Below are positions 25,532 to 33,727 of a stretch of 48,363 bases of DNA, piece by piece (position 1 is the stretch's first letter; each line of letters starts with the position of its first letter). The notes below the pieces were generated by a model. It worked only from the letters and a program-made list of their open reading frames with translations, was not told the origin of the DNA and did not search any database. Both the position numbers and the translations under genes were made by a program. The DNA comes from Flavobacteriales bacterium (lineage in GTDB: Bacteria > Bacteroidota > Bacteroidia > Flavobacteriales > UBA7312), in contig JADHMO010000013.1 of the NCBI GenBank assembly GCA_016779995.1, positions 1 to 48,363 on the forward strand. Direction: 5' to 3'.

Positions 25532-26892
25532 ATCGTTTTTGAAAAGATGGCTTTTTCTGGCTGATTTCTCGTCAAGTATTTATCAAAAGCCATACAGACG
25601 TTTCTAATAAATGGTATCGCCTCTTTAGCTACAACTAAAGATTTTCCTTCAATTGTAAGTAAACCGTCTGACTTCATCTCTTCCAACAATTCTAAGGTAT
25701 GTCCAATTCCTTCAAATTGCATGGACTCATCTTGCCAAGATGTTTCTTGATAACACATTAAATTAAGTATATGCTTTCTGATTATTTTATCTTCAGAACT
25801 AAGGATATGCCCTCTATAAAAAGGTAAATGACCACCTTTGACCATTTCTTGATAATCTTTTACATGTTTTACATTTTGAGCAAACCCACCCCAACTATCA
25901 CCAATAGCTGACATACCCAAACCTATCATGAGCTTTGTTTTATTGGTAGTATAACCCATAAAATTTCTGTGCAGCTTTTTATTTTTAAATGACTGAAATA
26001 GGTTGTCCGTTTTTAAGGAAAAATGATCCATACCAATCTCGTGATAGCCATAGTATTCAAAGGCAGATTTAGCGACTTCATACAATTGTCTTTTTTCTTT
26101 TGCTTTTGGCAAATCTTTTTCATCAAAACCTCTCTGTCCAACTCCTTTAATCCAAGGCACATGGGCATAGCTATACAAAGATATTCTATCAGGCAATAGG
26201 CTAACTGTCTTGCTAATACTATCCTTCATATTATCTAGGATTTGAAAAGGTAATCCAAAAACTAAATCATGACTAATAGAAGTGTAACCGATTTCCTTGG
26301 ACCACTTGCTTACTTTTTTTACTTGTTCAAAGGATTGTATGCGATTTATTGCTTTTTGAACCTTTTTATCATAATCCTGAATTCCTAAACTCAACCTCCT
26401 AAAGCCTAAATCATACAAAACTTGAAGTTGTTCTCTAGTAGTATTGTTGGGGTGGGCTTCAAAACTAAAATCGTAATCTTCTCTTAAAATAGACTTTTGT
26501 AAAATACCTTCTATGAGTTTAGATAGATTTTTAGCCGAAAAAAAAGTAGGAGTGCCACCTCCTAAATGGATTTCACTAATCTGTGGCTTCTGTTCTAAAA
26601 AATTGACATAAAGTGCCCATTCCATTAATAAAGTTTCTATGTATTCTTCTTCGACTTCATGCCGTTTAGTTATGTGCTTATGACAAGCACAAAACGTACA
26701 CAGACTTTCGCAAAAAGGAAGATGTATATAAAGGCTAATTCCTTGCGAATTACTACTTTCAAATGTATTTTTTAAAGTATGCAAGTAGAGTTCGCTGGTA
26801 AAGTTTGAATCGTCCCAATAAGGCACTGTAGGATAAGAGGTATAACGAGGACCAGAAACATTGTATTTGTTAATCAACGAAGACTTATTCAT
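25528..26892 (-). CDS. hemN: Oxygen-independent coproporphyrinogen III oxidase
   Basis: A radical-SAM enzyme that converts coproporphyrinogen III to protoporphyrinogen IX in haem synthesis without oxygen. From ATG 26892 it has 454 residues. The cluster-binding motif is CESLCTFCAC (Cys61, Cys65, Cys68), followed by HLGGGTPTFFS and the HemN hallmark YNVSGPRYTSYPT at residues 10-22, which separates true HemN from HemW-like proteins. The ATG three codons upstream is possible, but 26892 lies 6 bases after a -7-like box (GACCTTTG). It converges with the phosphoribosyltransferase gene. Confidence 0.95.
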   Translation of the reverse strand: MNKSSLINKYNVSGPRYTSYPTVPYWDDSNFTSELYLHTLKNTFESSNSQGISLYIHLPFCESLCTFCACHKHITKRHEVEEEYIETLLMEWALYVNFLEQKPQISEIHLGGGTPTFFSAKNLSKLIEGILQKSILREDYDFSFEAHPNNTTREQLQVLYDLGFRRLSLGIQDYDKKVQKAINRIQSFEQVKKVSKWSKEIGYTSISHDLVFGLPFQILDNMKDSISKTVSLLPDRISLYSYAHVPWIKGVGQRGFDEKDLPKAKEKRQLYEVAKSAFEYYGYHEIGMDHFSLKTDNLFQSFKNKKLHRNFMGYTTNKTKLMIGLGMSAIGDSWGGFAQNVKHVKDYQEMVKGGHLPFYRGHILSSEDKIIRKHILNLMCYQETSWQDESMQFEGIGHTLELLEEMKSDGLLTIEGKSLVVAKEAIPFIRNVCMAFDKYLTRNQPEKAIFSKTI

Positions 26893-26938
26893 AGTAGGCA
26901 AAGGTCAGAAAGTAAGTTTTAGGAAAATATGATAACTA

Positions 26939-29086
26939 TCACTCTTTTATCCCCTCTAACTTGAGTAGAAAGGCAACTTTTAATGCTTCCTCTTTCAGAC
27001 TTTTAAAACGTCCTGATGCTCCACCATGACCTACATCCATATTGCAATACATCATTAATAAATTATCATCCGTTTTGTACTCTCTTAGCTTGGCTATCCA
27101 CTTCGCTGGTTCCCAATATTGTACTTGGCTATCCCAATAACCAGTAGTAATTAACATATTGGGATAAGCAACCGCTTTAACATTATCGTAAGGAGAATAT
27201 GATTTTATGTAATCGTAATATTTCTTATCCTTAGGATTTCCCCATTCATCGAATTCACCAGTAGTTAGTGGTATTGATTCGTCCCACATGGTATTAATAA
27301 CATCAACAAAAGGTACTTCAGCAATTACGCCATTCCACAAATCTGGAGCCATATTAATGACTGCCCCCATCAATAAACCACCTGCACTTCCGCCATTGGC
27401 ATATAAATGATTTGAGGAGGTGTATTTTTCATCAATAAGGTAGTTTGCACAATCGATAAAATCATAAAATGTATTCATCTTTTTTAGAAGCTTACCATCC
27501 TCATACCACTGACGCCCCATTTCCTGTCCTCCTCTAATGTGCGCTATGGCAAAAGCAAAACCTCTATCTAATAAACTTAATCTTGATGAACTAAAATAAG
27601 GTGGCGTACTATATCCATAAGAACCATACGCATACAGTAAAAGTGGCTGTTCTCCGTTTTTCTCGAAACCCTTTTTATAAACTAGTGAAATAGGAATTTG
27701 AGTTTTTCCATCTCTACTTGTGGCAAATAAGCGTTCTGAAGTATAATTATCCGATTCAAACCCTCCTCCCAATACTTCGTCTCGCTTCAACAAAGTACGC
27801 TCTTGGGTTAAAAGATTGAAGCCATATACCGTAGAAGGAATGGTCAAAGAAGTATAAACAAATCGGAATGTATCAGTGTCAAACTCTAGGTTAGAACTAG
27901 AAAACAAAGAATATGTAGGGTCTTTAAAATCAATGTAGTAATCCGTATCATCATACCAACTTTTTACTCTCAAATGGTCTAATCCATTTTTACGCTCTTT
28001 TATAACTAAATAATTTTTAAAAATTTCAATATCGTTTATCAATACATCTTCTCGGTGTGAAATAAGCTCTTTCCAATTTTCTTTTGAAGTGGCATCAACA
28101 GATGTTTTCATTAGTCTAAAGTTCTTAGCATCCCAATTGGTAAGTACATAAAAATGATCTTCAAAATGACTAATGCTATACTCTAAATTTCGTTCTCTTG
28201 CTTGAAAAACCTGCCATTCACCATCTGGATTATCTGCATCTAAAAAACGATACTCAGTGGATAATGTTTGACTGGAGCCAATCAGCAGATATTTTCTTGA
28301 TTTGGTTTTATAAATATAGCAACTGAAAGTTTCGTCTTTTTCTTCATACACAAGTTCATCTTGTGAAGTTTCAGTTCCTAGGGTGTGCTTAAAGATTTTA
28401 TTTGAACGCAAGGTCACTTCATCTTGTTTGGTATAATAAATAGTTTTATTATCATTTGCCCAACATATACTACCAGTGGTATTTTCAATTTTATCTTCTA
28501 ATATTTCGCCCGTTTTCAAATCTTTTATATGAATGGTGTATTGTCTTCGAGATACCAAATCAATGCTATAAGCCATATAACGATTATTTTCACTGATGGA
28601 TTTGTCTCCTAAATCAAAATAATTTTCACCTTTTGCCATCTTTGGAATGTCCAATAATAATTCTTCTTGGGCGTCATCATTATTAGCTTTTCTATAATGG
28701 CATTCGTAATCTTGCCCCTCTTCAAACTTAATGTAGTATGTATATCCATTATAACTTACAGGTAGACTTTCATCATCTTGCTTAATGCGTGATACAAATT
28801 CTTCGTATAATTTTTTTTGAAAAGATTCTGTTTCAGCCATTTGAGACTCTAAATAATCATTTTCCAAATTAAGGTAGTCAATGACATTTTGAGTTTGTTC
28901 GTCTAATTCTTCAGCTTCTTTTTGTTCATCCGAGAGACGCATCCAAAAATAGTCGTCAATAATGGTATCATTATGATAGTTTAAAGCTGTAGGAATTTTT
29001 TTTGCCATTGGTGGAGTAGAGTTTTTTTTAAAATTACAATTAGAAAATAAAAATAGGGATAGTGATAGAGTTAGTAAATATTTCAT
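26939..29086 (-). CDS. Oligopeptidase B-like S9A peptidase, lipoprotein
   Basis: A 715-residue serine peptidase with a lipobox (LFLFSNC, lipidated Cys17). The propeller domain comes first and the catalytic domain last: Ser in NGGSAGGLLMGA, Asp in the YWDSQVQYWEPAKW segment, and His in NMDVGHGGASGR. These segments and the YDFIDCANYLI stretch are closer to oligopeptidase B (protease II), which cuts after Arg and Lys, than to prolyl oligopeptidase. The lipid anchor puts it in the envelope. A TATATTTG box at 29155-29162 may be its promoter, with a roughly 65-base leader. Confidence 0.94.
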   Translation of the reverse strand: MKYLLTLSLSLFLFSNCNFKKNSTPPMAKKIPTALNYHNDTIIDDYFWMRLSDEQKEAEELDEQTQNVIDYLNLENDYLESQMAETESFQKKLYEEFVSRIKQDDESLPVSYNGYTYYIKFEEGQDYECHYRKANNDDAQEELLLDIPKMAKGENYFDLGDKSISENNRYMAYSIDLVSRRQYTIHIKDLKTGEILEDKIENTTGSICWANDNKTIYYTKQDEVTLRSNKIFKHTLGTETSQDELVYEEKDETFSCYIYKTKSRKYLLIGSSQTLSTEYRFLDADNPDGEWQVFQARERNLEYSISHFEDHFYVLTNWDAKNFRLMKTSVDATSKENWKELISHREDVLINDIEIFKNYLVIKERKNGLDHLRVKSWYDDTDYYIDFKDPTYSLFSSSNLEFDTDTFRFVYTSLTIPSTVYGFNLLTQERTLLKRDEVLGGGFESDNYTSERLFATSRDGKTQIPISLVYKKGFEKNGEQPLLLYAYGSYGYSTPPYFSSSRLSLLDRGFAFAIAHIRGGQEMGRQWYEDGKLLKKMNTFYDFIDCANYLIDEKYTSSNHLYANGGSAGGLLMGAVINMAPDLWNGVIAEVPFVDVINTMWDESIPLTTGEFDEWGNPKDKKYYDYIKSYSPYDNVKAVAYPNMLITTGYWDSQVQYWEPAKWIAKLREYKTDDNLLMMYCNMDVGHGGASGRFKSLKEEALKVAFLLKLEGIKE

Positions 29087-29163
29087 AGCATTAATATAAT
29101 TTATGTAGTTTTCAATTATGCCAACGATAAATAATTAGTAAAATTATAGGTACTCAAATATAT

Positions 29164-29610
29164 TTATTTTTTTATCATCTCAGTGTGAGGAATGTCATCT
29201 TCTAAGTACTCTTTTCCAGTAGATTCAAAGCCAAATTTTTGATAAAATGGCAATAAATGCGATTGAGCAGAAATACGGTTTTTAGATGTGCCATAAAGTG
29301 TAATGGATTGCTTTATACCTTCTCTCATAAGTGCTATTCCTAAGCCTGTTCCTCTATGACTTGGAGCAGTAACTATCCTTCCAAAAGACATTTCCTCATA
29401 ACTTATCCCTGGTTTAACTAAACGTAAATAAGCTACCAAAACACCCTTGATATAGCCCAATAAATGATGTGAATCTTTATCTTTTTCATCGGCATCTTGA
29501 TAGGGACAATCTTGTTCGACTACGAACACTTTCTGACGTAAAATCATCAAATCGTGTAATTCCGATTTTGTCAAATCCTCAAACGACTTAAATCTCCACT
29601 CAATATCCAT
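29164..29610 (-). CDS. ElaA-like GNAT family N-acetyltransferase
   Basis: A 148-residue acetyltransferase of the ElaA branch. Marks are LRQKVFVVEQDCPYQDADEKD (about 25-45), SFGRIVTAPSHRGTGLG for acetyl-CoA binding and the YQKFGFESTGKEYLEDDIPH segment near the end. The substrate is unknown. The ATG is 4 bases after TAAATTTA (29615-29622), a near-consensus box, so the mRNA is probably leaderless. Confidence 0.92.
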   Translation of the reverse strand: MDIEWRFKSFEDLTKSELHDLMILRQKVFVVEQDCPYQDADEKDKDSHHLLGYIKGVLVAYLRLVKPGISYEEMSFGRIVTAPSHRGTGLGIALMREGIKQSITLYGTSKNRISAQSHLLPFYQKFGFESTGKEYLEDDIPHTEMIKK

Positions 29611-29614
29611 AGGG

Positions 29615-29622
29615 TAAATTTA
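29615..29622 (-). promoter_or_regulatory. -7-like box TAAATTTA, 4 bases from the elaA-like ATG
   Basis: One mismatch from TAnnTTTG on the minus strand, followed by CCCT and the ATG at 29610. AT-richness makes a chance match possible; the N4 spacing supports it. Confidence 0.35.
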
Positions 29623-29629
29623 AAAAAAA

Positions 29630-29795
29630 TTAAAGCCTAACACTAAGCTCAAGTAAAAAACGTCTGCTTTGTAAAAAACCATCAGCGTATGAGGTAACAA
29701 AATCATCAACAAAAAGAATGTTGCAAATCCATTAAAGGGGATTCTTGTGTAAAATTGAATACATTTTTTACTTCATAAAAGCAGCTAAATTTAGG
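29630..29795 (-). pseudogene. Relic of an outer-membrane receptor C-terminus
   Basis: The gap between the acetyltransferase and the DtxR-type regulator is not empty. Reading the minus strand from about 29795, one frame gives FYEVKNVFNFTQESPLMD then QHSF and stops. Removing one T from a run of five near 29713 lets it continue VDDFVTSYADGFL then QSRRFLLELSVRL and a TAA at 29630-29632. KNVFNFTQ and a final RRFLLELSVRL are typical of the last strands of a TonB-dependent receptor. About 50 residues remain; the rest of the gene is gone, replaced by the regulator promoter. Confidence 0.6.
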
Positions 29796-29805
29796 TAAGA
29801 CTAAA
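29790..29805 (+). promoter_or_regulatory. Probable DtxR/MntR-type operator
   Basis: TTTAGGTAAGACTAAA is an imperfect palindrome with TTTAG and CTAAA arms, like the TTTAGG/CCTAAA sites bound by Fe/Mn-dependent DtxR-family repressors. It lies 25 bases upstream of the -7 box of the regulator gene, over the -33 region, where binding would block transcription of the regulator and ZIP operon. Confidence 0.5.
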
Positions 29806-29830
29806 AATTAAATTAGACGTATAAAATTAT

Positions 29831-29838
29831 TATATTTG
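29831..29838 (+). promoter_or_regulatory. -7 box TATATTTG, 4 bases from the regulator ATG (leaderless)
   Basis: A perfect TAnnTTTG match followed by CATC and the ATG at 29843, the same box and spacing as before rlmD. Confidence 0.65.
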
Positions 29839-29842
29839 CATC

Positions 29843-30499
29843 ATGATTACGTTGGCTGAAGAAAATTACTTGAAAGCGATACTCAAACTTTCCAAAAATT
29901 CCGAAGATTCAGTATCTACTAATTCTATTGCTGATGAGCTAGAGACCAAAGCATCATCTGTTACAGATATGATTAAAAAGTTAACAGATAAACAATTGGT
30001 TGATTATGTGCCCTATCGTGGAGTAAGTCTTAGTAAATCTGGTCTTAAGAAAGCCGTAGAAATTGTTAGAAAACATCGTCTTTGGGAAGTTTTTTTAGTC
30101 ACTAAACTTCAATTCAAATGGGACGAGGTTCACGATGTTGCTGAGCAATTAGAACACATCAAATCACAAAAATTAGTAGATGGTTTAGATGCTTACTTGG
30201 GCTATCCACAACACGACCCACATGGAGAACCTATTCCCAATAAAGACGGACTATTTCCTAAATCATTTTCAAAACGACTTAGCGAATTAGAAAAAGGAAG
30301 CAGTGGACAAGTTGTAGGAGTTTCTCAAGACAATCAATCCTTTTTACAATACCTCAATTCCTTAAACATTACACTGGGAACATCTATCAGCGTTCTTAAA
30401 AAAATAGACTTTGACAATTCACTAGAAATAACAATAAACAACAAATTAGCACACATTAGCAATGATGTAGCAAGAAACTTATTAATTAAACAAAAATGA
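29843..30499 (+). CDS. DtxR/MntR-family metal-dependent transcriptional regulator
   Basis: A 218-residue repressor. Residues 1-70 are a winged helix-turn-helix (NSIADELETKASSVTDMIKKL). Residues 75-145 are the metal-binding and dimerisation domain (KHRLWEVFLV, EVHDVAEQLEHI, DPHGEPIP). The C-terminus is an SH3-like FeoA-type domain (about 150-218). Family members sense Fe2+ or Mn2+ and repress uptake genes. Its stop overlaps the start of the ZIP transporter by 4 bases, so it probably controls that transporter and itself; a matching operator lies upstream. Mn rather than Fe is suggested by similarity to MntR, but not proven. Confidence 0.93.
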   Translation: MITLAEENYLKAILKLSKNSEDSVSTNSIADELETKASSVTDMIKKLTDKQLVDYVPYRGVSLSKSGLKKAVEIVRKHRLWEVFLVTKLQFKWDEVHDVAEQLEHIKSQKLVDGLDAYLGYPQHDPHGEPIPNKDGLFPKSFSKRLSELEKGSSGQVVGVSQDNQSFLQYLNSLNITLGTSISVLKKIDFDNSLEITINNKLAHISNDVARNLLIKQK

Positions 30500-31335
30500 C
30501 AGATTTATACACTTGGTTTATCGAACAACACCCTGTATTACAAGCTTTATTAGCTGGACTATTTACTTGGGGCTTGACTGCATCAGGTGCAGCATTGGTC
30601 GTATTCTTTAACAATACTAATCGAAAAATTTTAGATACATCTTTAGGCTTTACTGGTGGTGTTATGATAGCAGCTAGTTTTTGGTCTCTACTCTCCCCCG
30701 CTATCAGCTATGTAGAAATGCAAAATGAAATAGGCAACACTAATTTACCTTCATGGTTTCCTCCTGCTATTGGGTTTTTCTTGGGAGCTTTATTTCTTTT
30801 TGGGTTAGATAAAATAATACCTCACTTACATTTATTCAAAAAAGTTGAAGAAGCAGAAGGCTATCCAACCAAGTGGAAAAAAACTATTTTACTAGTATTA
30901 GCTATTGCTCTCCATAATATTCCTGAAGGTTTAGCTGTAGGTGTCGCTTTTGGAGCCATATCACATGGCATTCCAGGTTTTGAAATAGGAGCAGCTATTG
31001 CTTTAGCTATTGGCATTGGCATACAGAATTTCCCTGAGGGCTTTGCTGTTTCTATGCCGCTCAGGAGACAAGGAGTGAGTAAATGGAAAAGTTGGAAATG
31101 GGGGCAATTATCAGCTATTGTAGAACCTATTTTTGCTATGATTGGTGCTGCCACTGTAATTTATGCATTGCCAATACTGCCCTATGCCCTAGCCTTTGCT
31201 GCAGGAGCAATGATATTCATTGTAGTAGAAGAAGTAATCCCTGAAAGTCAAAGTGGTGGACATACCGACTTAGCTACAATGGGGCTTATTGCAGGATTTA
31301 TCGTAATGATGATACTTGATGTTGCACTAGGATAA
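30496..31335 (+). CDS. ZIP family divalent metal transporter
   Basis: A 279-residue inner-membrane transporter with about eight helices. The paired metal-binding motifs of ZIP proteins are HNIPEGLAVG (His140, Asn141, Glu144) in helix 4 and QNFPEGFAVS (Asn178, Glu181) in helix 5. A later EEVIPESQSGGH segment is also typical of the ZupT/GufA branch. It imports Zn, Mn or Fe into the cytoplasm. The start overlaps the stop of the DtxR-type regulator by 4 bases, so metal supply and regulation form one operon. The smpB promoter lies in its 3' end. Confidence 0.94.
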   Translation: MTDLYTWFIEQHPVLQALLAGLFTWGLTASGAALVVFFNNTNRKILDTSLGFTGGVMIAASFWSLLSPAISYVEMQNEIGNTNLPSWFPPAIGFFLGALFLFGLDKIIPHLHLFKKVEEAEGYPTKWKKTILLVLAIALHNIPEGLAVGVAFGAISHGIPGFEIGAAIALAIGIGIQNFPEGFAVSMPLRRQGVSKWKSWKWGQLSAIVEPIFAMIGAATVIYALPILPYALAFAAGAMIFIVVEEVIPESQSGGHTDLATMGLIAGFIVMMILDVALG

Positions 31336-31341
31336 AATCCT

Positions 31342-31349
31342 TAACTTCG
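31342..31349 (+). promoter_or_regulatory. smpB promoter: TTG, 17 bases, TAACTTCG
   Basis: TTG at 31322-31324, inside the ZIP gene, stands 17 bases before TAACTTCG, one mismatch from TAnnTTTG. The ATG follows 7 bases after the box, so only a few bases of leader are possible. Confidence 0.45.
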
Positions 31350-31356
31350 CAGCCTG

Positions 31357-31800
31357 ATGAAAGCGGTAAATATCCAAAATAAACGGGCTAGATTTGAATA
31401 CACCCTACTTGATAAGTATGTGGCTGGTTTGCAGCTTAGCGGTACAGAAATCAAATCTATACGCAATGGCAAGGCAAACTTGAGCGATTCCTTTTGTTCA
31501 TTTAAAGGAAATGAGCTTTTTATCGTAGGTATGCATGTTGATGAATACGAATTTGGCAATTATGCTAACCATCAACCTAAACGTGATCGAAAACTATTGC
31601 TAAATAGACAAGAGTTAGATAAAATTAGAAAAAAATTAAACGACATAGGACTAACTATTGTACCGCTACGCTTATTCATTAACGATAAAGGTTGGGCTAA
31701 ATTAGAAATCGCTGTAGCTAAGGGTAAGAAACTTCATGACAAAAGAAATACGATAAAAGACAGAGATATCCAAAGAGATATTGATAGAGTAAGTAAATAA
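31357..31800 (+). CDS. smpB: SsrA-binding protein SmpB
   Basis: A 147-residue partner of tmRNA in rescue of stalled ribosomes. Marks are NKRARFEYTLLDKYVAGLQLSGTEIKS (split across residues 6-32), the FCSFKGNELFIVGMHV stretch, KRDRKLLLNRQEL, and a basic C-terminal tail (KGKKLHDKRNTIKDRDIQRD), the part that reaches the decoding centre. The length is typical. The ssrA gene is not in the window. A bidirectional terminator follows at once. Confidence 0.97.
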   Translation: MKAVNIQNKRARFEYTLLDKYVAGLQLSGTEIKSIRNGKANLSDSFCSFKGNELFIVGMHVDEYEFGNYANHQPKRDRKLLLNRQELDKIRKKLNDIGLTIVPLRLFINDKGWAKLEIAVAKGKKLHDKRNTIKDRDIQRDIDRVSK

Positions 31801-31802
31801 TT

Positions 31803-31836
31803 AAAAAAAAGCCCCACCATTTGGTAGGGCTTTTTT
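31803..31836. terminator. Bidirectional terminator between smpB and the hydrolase gene
   Basis: A-run, stem GCCCCACC (31811-31818), loop ATTT, stem GGTAGGGC (31823-31830), T-run. It has one internal mismatch and U-tracts on both strands, so it can stop both convergent genes. It is nearly identical to the hairpin at 33665-33700. Confidence 0.9.
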
Positions 31837-31848
31837 AATAGTAGTCAT

Positions 31849-32943
31849 CTAATTATTATCAATAAACTCACTAACATCTTTTACAAAACGATCAGGGTCT
31901 GAAGCCATTGGGACATGTCCTGAATGCTCATAAATTTTAAGAGATTTTTCTGATGCGCCAATATTTTGCAAGGCAACTTCACCCAATTTTGGAGGAACCG
32001 TAAAATCGTATTTACCCCAAATTAATAAGGTAGGTTTTTTGATTTTATACAATTCATCAGCCATAGATAACTCCAGTACTTTTTCCATTAAGCCCCCTTT
32101 GCCATAATTGACCTTAATAATGGCCCAAACGTTAGCTAATGCACCAAACATATCATAAGCTTTTGGATAAACCGGAACATCAACGTCTTTAGGTTCCTCT
32201 GCAAACTTTATTGCAGAAGGTATATCAAAAATTTCGTCAGTGAGCATTTTTTCTTGCCATATATCATTTGCATAAGAGCCGAGTTTTAATATTTCATCCG
32301 AAGTTAAACCATCTTCATTTGTTTTATTAATGTCTGTTATCATTTTTTGCCACTTTGCAACATCTTTTCCTTGATTAATCTGCTCGTTTCCAATTTCATT
32401 TACCATCTCAACAACACTTTTACCAAGCAGTGGCAAATCGTAAGCACCAGCCACTTGAATGTAACCCTCTACCTCTTGTTGATAGCTTTCATTTATCATA
32501 AAACCTGTTCCTAAAGTTCCACCCCAACTATGACCTAGTATGTATATTCGAGAATCTTCACCATAACGCTTTTTCAAAACTTGTGTCAAAAGAAAGACAT
32601 CTTCTGTAAAATTATCGAAACTAATATCTTTAAGCTTAGTTTTGCCATGTGCATTACCCTGTTGTCTTTGATCTAAAAAAGCTATTTTATACTTTTCTTG
32701 AAGCTGCAAAAAAGCATTAGTATATATTGAAGAGGTACTTTCACCACCAGGCCCTCCGTGAAGATATAAAATAATGGTTTTAGACTCGGGGTTTCCTCTC
32801 ATAAAAACAGGCATATCTGCATCCCCATTTCTGAGATAAAACTCTTCTTTCATTTGTCCTTGTCTAATATTTTCCTTGGTACATGATAACATTAAAGTAC
32901 TGATGACAAATAATGAGATTATGATTAAATTATATTTTTTCAT
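31849..32943 (-). CDS. Alpha/beta hydrolase (S33 proline iminopeptidase-like) lipoprotein
   Basis: A 364-residue lipoprotein (lipobox STLMLSC). The hydrolase fold shows the oxyanion HGGPGGES, the nucleophile Ser in GHSWGGTLG, Asp in GKYDFTVPP and His in EHSGHVPMA. HGGPGG is typical of S33 peptidases that remove N-terminal proline or of related esterases; the substrate is not clear. It follows the small unknown exported gene by 7 bases and both are bracketed by two near-identical terminators. No convincing promoter box was found. Confidence 0.88.
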   Translation of the reverse strand: MKKYNLIIISLFVISTLMLSCTKENIRQGQMKEEFYLRNGDADMPVFMRGNPESKTIILYLHGGPGGESTSSIYTNAFLQLQEKYKIAFLDQRQQGNAHGKTKLKDISFDNFTEDVFLLTQVLKKRYGEDSRIYILGHSWGGTLGTGFMINESYQQEVEGYIQVAGAYDLPLLGKSVVEMVNEIGNEQINQGKDVAKWQKMITDINKTNEDGLTSDEILKLGSYANDIWQEKMLTDEIFDIPSAIKFAEEPKDVDVPVYPKAYDMFGALANVWAIIKVNYGKGGLMEKVLELSMADELYKIKKPTLLIWGKYDFTVPPKLGEVALQNIGASEKSLKIYEHSGHVPMASDPDRFVKDVSEFIDNN

Positions 32944-32950
32944 GACTAGT

Positions 32951-33589
32951 TTAGTTTAGTTTAATTTTTGTTCCTATTACAATTAATGATGTGGGTGCTA
33001 TCCAAGCGTTATAAGGGGTCTTAACGCCTAAGCCCAATTTGGCGAATACACTTTTCATAGCATCTAATTGACGCTCTAAAGTGTAACTTATTGATGGATT
33101 AAAATATGTTCTTCTTGCATTTTTTTCCTCCGAAATTTCTTTATTTTCTTTCAATACATAGGTTGTTCCTGTATTAAATTGCGTTATCAGTCCTAATCCT
33201 AAAGACCAATTGTGTGAAAATTGACTCTCTGATATTTTTCTCATTGCTGTAAAATCCACCTTAGTTATTAATCCTGTGTGATTATCTACATGATTATATA
33301 ATCCAAATTGAGGATTTATGATGTATGCTCTTTCTTTAGTAATATTTCTATCACTATTACCGAGCTTACTTGCATTCCATTCTTTTTGTGTCCATTCTGT
33401 TCCTACAATAATACCAGACCGAAAGATAGTTTCATTCAGATAACCAACAGAATAGTTTTCAATTTTAGGAATTTGTGAATAAGAATTGTTAGACAGAATT
33501 AAAAAGAAGAGCAGGATTACTAAAACACTTCTTTTGTTCTTATTCGTAGCTGATACACTTCCAAATAAGATAATGGGGTTTGTTTTCAT
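32951..33589 (-). CDS. Exported protein of unknown function, beta-rich
   Basis: A 212-residue protein. After a basic start (NKNKR) residues 21-38 are a hydrophobic signal ending SYSQ. The remainder alternates polar and hydrophobic residues, with FAKLGLGV and a terminal SLIVIGTKIKLN, which resembles a small outer-membrane beta-barrel. No family recognised. It lies 7 bases upstream of the hydrolase lipoprotein and is probably co-transcribed with it; together they may form a surface module. The only Met available is the first. Confidence 0.65.
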   Translation of the reverse strand: MKTNPIILFGSVSATNKNKRSVLVILLFFLILSNNSYSQIPKIENYSVGYLNETIFRSGIIVGTEWTQKEWNASKLGNSDRNITKERAYIINPQFGLYNHVDNHTGLITKVDFTAMRKISESQFSHNWSLGLGLITQFNTGTTYVLKENKEISEEKNARRTYFNPSISYTLERQLDAMKSVFAKLGLGVKTPYNAWIAPTSLIVIGTKIKLN

Positions 33590-33664
33590 AGTTTAAGTTT
33601 TAGGTAAAATAAGTATTAAAATTAGTAAGATAACATACTTAAGTTTTATTTATTGTATAAATTC

Positions 33665-33700
33665 AAAAAAAAAGCCCTACCATCTGGTAGGGCTTTTTTT
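33665..33700. terminator. Terminator after dnaK
   Basis: A perfect 8-bp stem GCCCTACC (33674-33681), loop ATCT, GGTAGGGC (33686-33693), with A-run before and T-run after, so it works on both strands. It lies 28 bases past the dnaK stop and should end dnaK transcription. Confidence 0.92.
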
Positions 33701-33727
33701 ACTAACTAAAATTAAGTAAGTTATTAT

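Noticed and set aside
13571-29086. The two S9 lipoprotein peptidases as a functional pair
   Set aside because: They are related but 11 kb apart, with different motifs (prolyl oligopeptidase and oligopeptidase B types) and no shared context.
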